64,000 nt of DNA, taken from NCBI RefSeq assembly GCF_036248255.1, contig NZ_CP109178.1:1-64000 (forward strand), read 5' to 3'. The stretch comes from Streptomyces sp. NBC_01717 (GTDB taxonomy: Bacteria > Actinomycetota > Actinomycetes > Streptomycetales > Streptomycetaceae). Shown piece by piece: positions 62,651 to 64,000 of the stretch; position 1 is the first letter of the stretch; each line of letters starts with the position of its first letter. Position numbers and translations under genes: made by a program. The notes under the pieces were generated by a model. The model was not told where the DNA came from. It did not search any database and saw only the letters and a list, made by a program, of their open reading frames with translations.

Positions 62651-64000
62651 CTACTTCAGGCCGAAGGCGCGGATTACGGTCTGGCTCACACTGTTCCCCT
62701 TCGTGTCCCGCGCCGTCGTGCGCAGGCTCGCGAAGCGGGCCCGGGACGGCGCGTCGAGCTGCGCCTTCCAGTCGCCGCCCGACTGCCGCAGCGTCGTCCG
62801 GCGCCACGTGGCACCGTCGTCGTACGACACTTCCAGCATCACCGTGCGAATCTCGCCCGTGCCCGCCGCTCCCTTCAGGTGCGACGGGGTGACTGTCAGC
62901 CCGGTCCGCCGATGCGCATTGCCGGCCAGGTTGGTGGCCACCGCATAGTCGAGCTGCACCAGCGGCAGAGGCGTGAGAACCGTGTAGTCCGTGGTGCTGG
63001 AGGTGAACCCCCACTCGGTGCGGGTACGGGTCGAATACGGCCTGTCCGGCAGGTTCCGCTTGCCCTCCACCACGATCCGGTAGGGCAGCGGGTCCGGTGA
63101 CACGTTCTCGACGGTGACGATCCGCTCGTTGACGTCCTCGCCGAGCAGTTCGTCGCCCTGGTACAGCGAGATCTTCGAGGTGTCGCCGTCGGCCCAGACA
63201 ACGCCGGCGTGGCCGCCGGCGTCGCCCCAGGCCGGTACGGCGGAAGTGCTGATGATGTCGCCGGCCCGGAAGGGGGCCCGCCAGCTGATGCCGTCGTTGA
63301 GCAGTCGCGGGCGCTGGATGGGTGAGAACCAGCTCTCGCCGGTGGTGCTGCGCGGCTTGTACGAGCGCACCACGCCTCTTTGGCCGAGGTCGCTCATGCC
63401 CGCGCCGGAGACCCAGCGGACGCCGGTGCCCGCCGTGACCCACGACGTCAGCGTGCCCTGGGTCGCAACCGGCGTGGAGTCACTGAGCATGGGGCCGTTG
63501 AAGATGGCGGATATGTCATCGCGGAACTCGCGGGCCTCGCCCTGCTTGGTATCGCGGAACGACTCGTCGATCCGGGCCAGTTCGCCGGGGCCGGGCCGGT
63601 AGGACGGGTCGCGGGGGATCGCCCCGTCCTGGTGGCGGACCAGGTCGTACAGGTAGCGCGGATGCGGGTGAGAGACCACCTTCAGCGTTGCCATTCCGGG
63701 CTTGCGGATCCGGTTGAGCAGCCGTGCGCTGTCGTCGGTGCCGAGCGAGGCCACCGGCAGCGGGGCGGCGGCGGGCAGGTCGGCCCAGGGGTCAAACTTT
63801 CCGTAGCCGTCGTTCAGGATCAGCAGCTGCCTGGCGCCGGCCGTTGCCGCGGCCGCGGCCTGGTCCGGGGCGGGCACGGTGTCACTGCGGCGGACGACCG
63901 CCACTTGGCCGCGCACCTTCAGCTTGCGGAAGTCCGCGGCCGATCCGTTGCCGGCCCAGACGGCCCGGTAGGTGCCGGTGCCCTCGGGCAGCGCGCGGGA
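62651..64000 (-). CDS. S8-family protease, C-terminal part (5' end outside window)
   Basis: About 450 residues, open to the right edge. The wording parallels the C-terminal half of the protease at 46454: GTGTYRAVWAGNG, a PA-like LKVRGQVAVVRRSDTVPAP, LLILNDGYGKFDPWADLP (compare LLVVNDGIGRMQPWDENP), LYDLVRHQDGAIP and the ending KGNSVSQTVIRAFGLK. The catalytic domain would lie beyond the window. It is the third member of a protease family spread over 18 kb. Confidence 0.85.
   Translation of the reverse strand, partial: SRALPEGTGTYRAVWAGNGSAADFRKLKVRGQVAVVRRSDTVPAPDQAAAAATAGARQLLILNDGYGKFDPWADLPAAAPLPVASLGTDDSARLLNRIRKPGMATLKVVSHPHPRYLYDLVRHQDGAIPRDPSYRPGPGELARIDESFRDTKQGEAREFRDDISAIFNGPMLSDSTPVATQGTLTSWVTAGTGVRWVSGAGMSDLGQRGVVRSYKPRSTTGESWFSPIQRPRLLNDGISWRAPFRAGDIISTSAVPAWGDAGGHAGVVWADGDTSKISLYQGDELLGEDVNERIVTVENVSPDPLPYRIVVEGKRNLPDRPYSTRTRTEWGFTSSTTDYTVLTPLPLVQLDYAVATNLAGNAHRRTGLTVTPSHLKGAAGTGEIRTVMLEVSYDDGATWRRTTLRQSGGDWKAQLDAPSRARFASLRTTARDTKGNSVSQTVIRAFGLK

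Noticed and set aside
1..64000. rRNA or tRNA genes
   Set aside because: No conserved rRNA segments or convincing tRNA cloverleaf with a T-arm GGTTCGANTCC were noticed on either strand by eye.

Overview
The window is high-GC actinomycete DNA, almost certainly Streptomyces or a close relative. Third codon positions are overwhelmingly G/C and GTG/TTG starts are common. Two SsgA-like proteins (14.5 and 35.6 kb), a family confined to sporulating actinomycetes, are encoded here, together with a fragment of a mycothione reductase and a piece resembling the telomere-associated protein Tap of linear Streptomyces replicons. The density of broken genes and nested insertion sequences fits an accessory chromosome arm rather than the core.

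Layout. 0-1.2 kb: a small membrane protein / HTH regulator pair. 1.3-2.1 kb: transposase debris. 2.3-6.8 kb: a leftward DoxX - YtcJ-type amidohydrolase - DUF1275 operon, an array of five tandem terminator-like hairpins, and a YcaC-like hydrolase. 7-11.4 kb: an IS701 transposase split by two IS110 elements and abutting a ruined luciferase-like/FMN reductase operon. 11.8-15.5 kb: two small secreted proteins sharing a leader, a FUSC membrane protein and an SsgA-like protein. 16.6-24 kb: a defence-flavoured stretch with a DUF262-DUF1524-RAMA restriction-type protein, a Tap-like fragment, a truncated trypsin-STAND NTPase, a PIN toxin-antitoxin pair and a SUKH protein. 24-26.7 kb: IS110 and IS5-family elements. 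27-36.5 kb: gene fragments around two intact secreted glycosidases (GH71/99-like and GH87). 36.8-38.7 kb: two alpha/beta hydrolases. 40.1-46.2 kb: a complete cydABDC cytochrome bd operon. 46.4-64 kb: secreted proteases (two complete subtilisin-like S8, one partial S8, one M4 metalloprotease) interrupted by IS5, IS110 and IS21 sequences, a methyltransferase and a decayed alpha/beta hydrolase.

Functional themes. The secreted glucanases and proteases look like a set for lysing fungal or microbial biomass. The DoxX/amidohydrolase/DUF1275 operon, YcaC-like hydrolase and alpha/beta hydrolases look like a detoxification or stress group. Three of these genes share a promoter-like module, a 20-bp box followed 20 nt later by a TAnnnT hexamer. 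The cyd operon supplies a high-affinity terminal oxidase and the CydDC exporter needed to assemble it.

All calls were made by reading the sequence and translations; no database search was run. Family names rest on recognised motifs.
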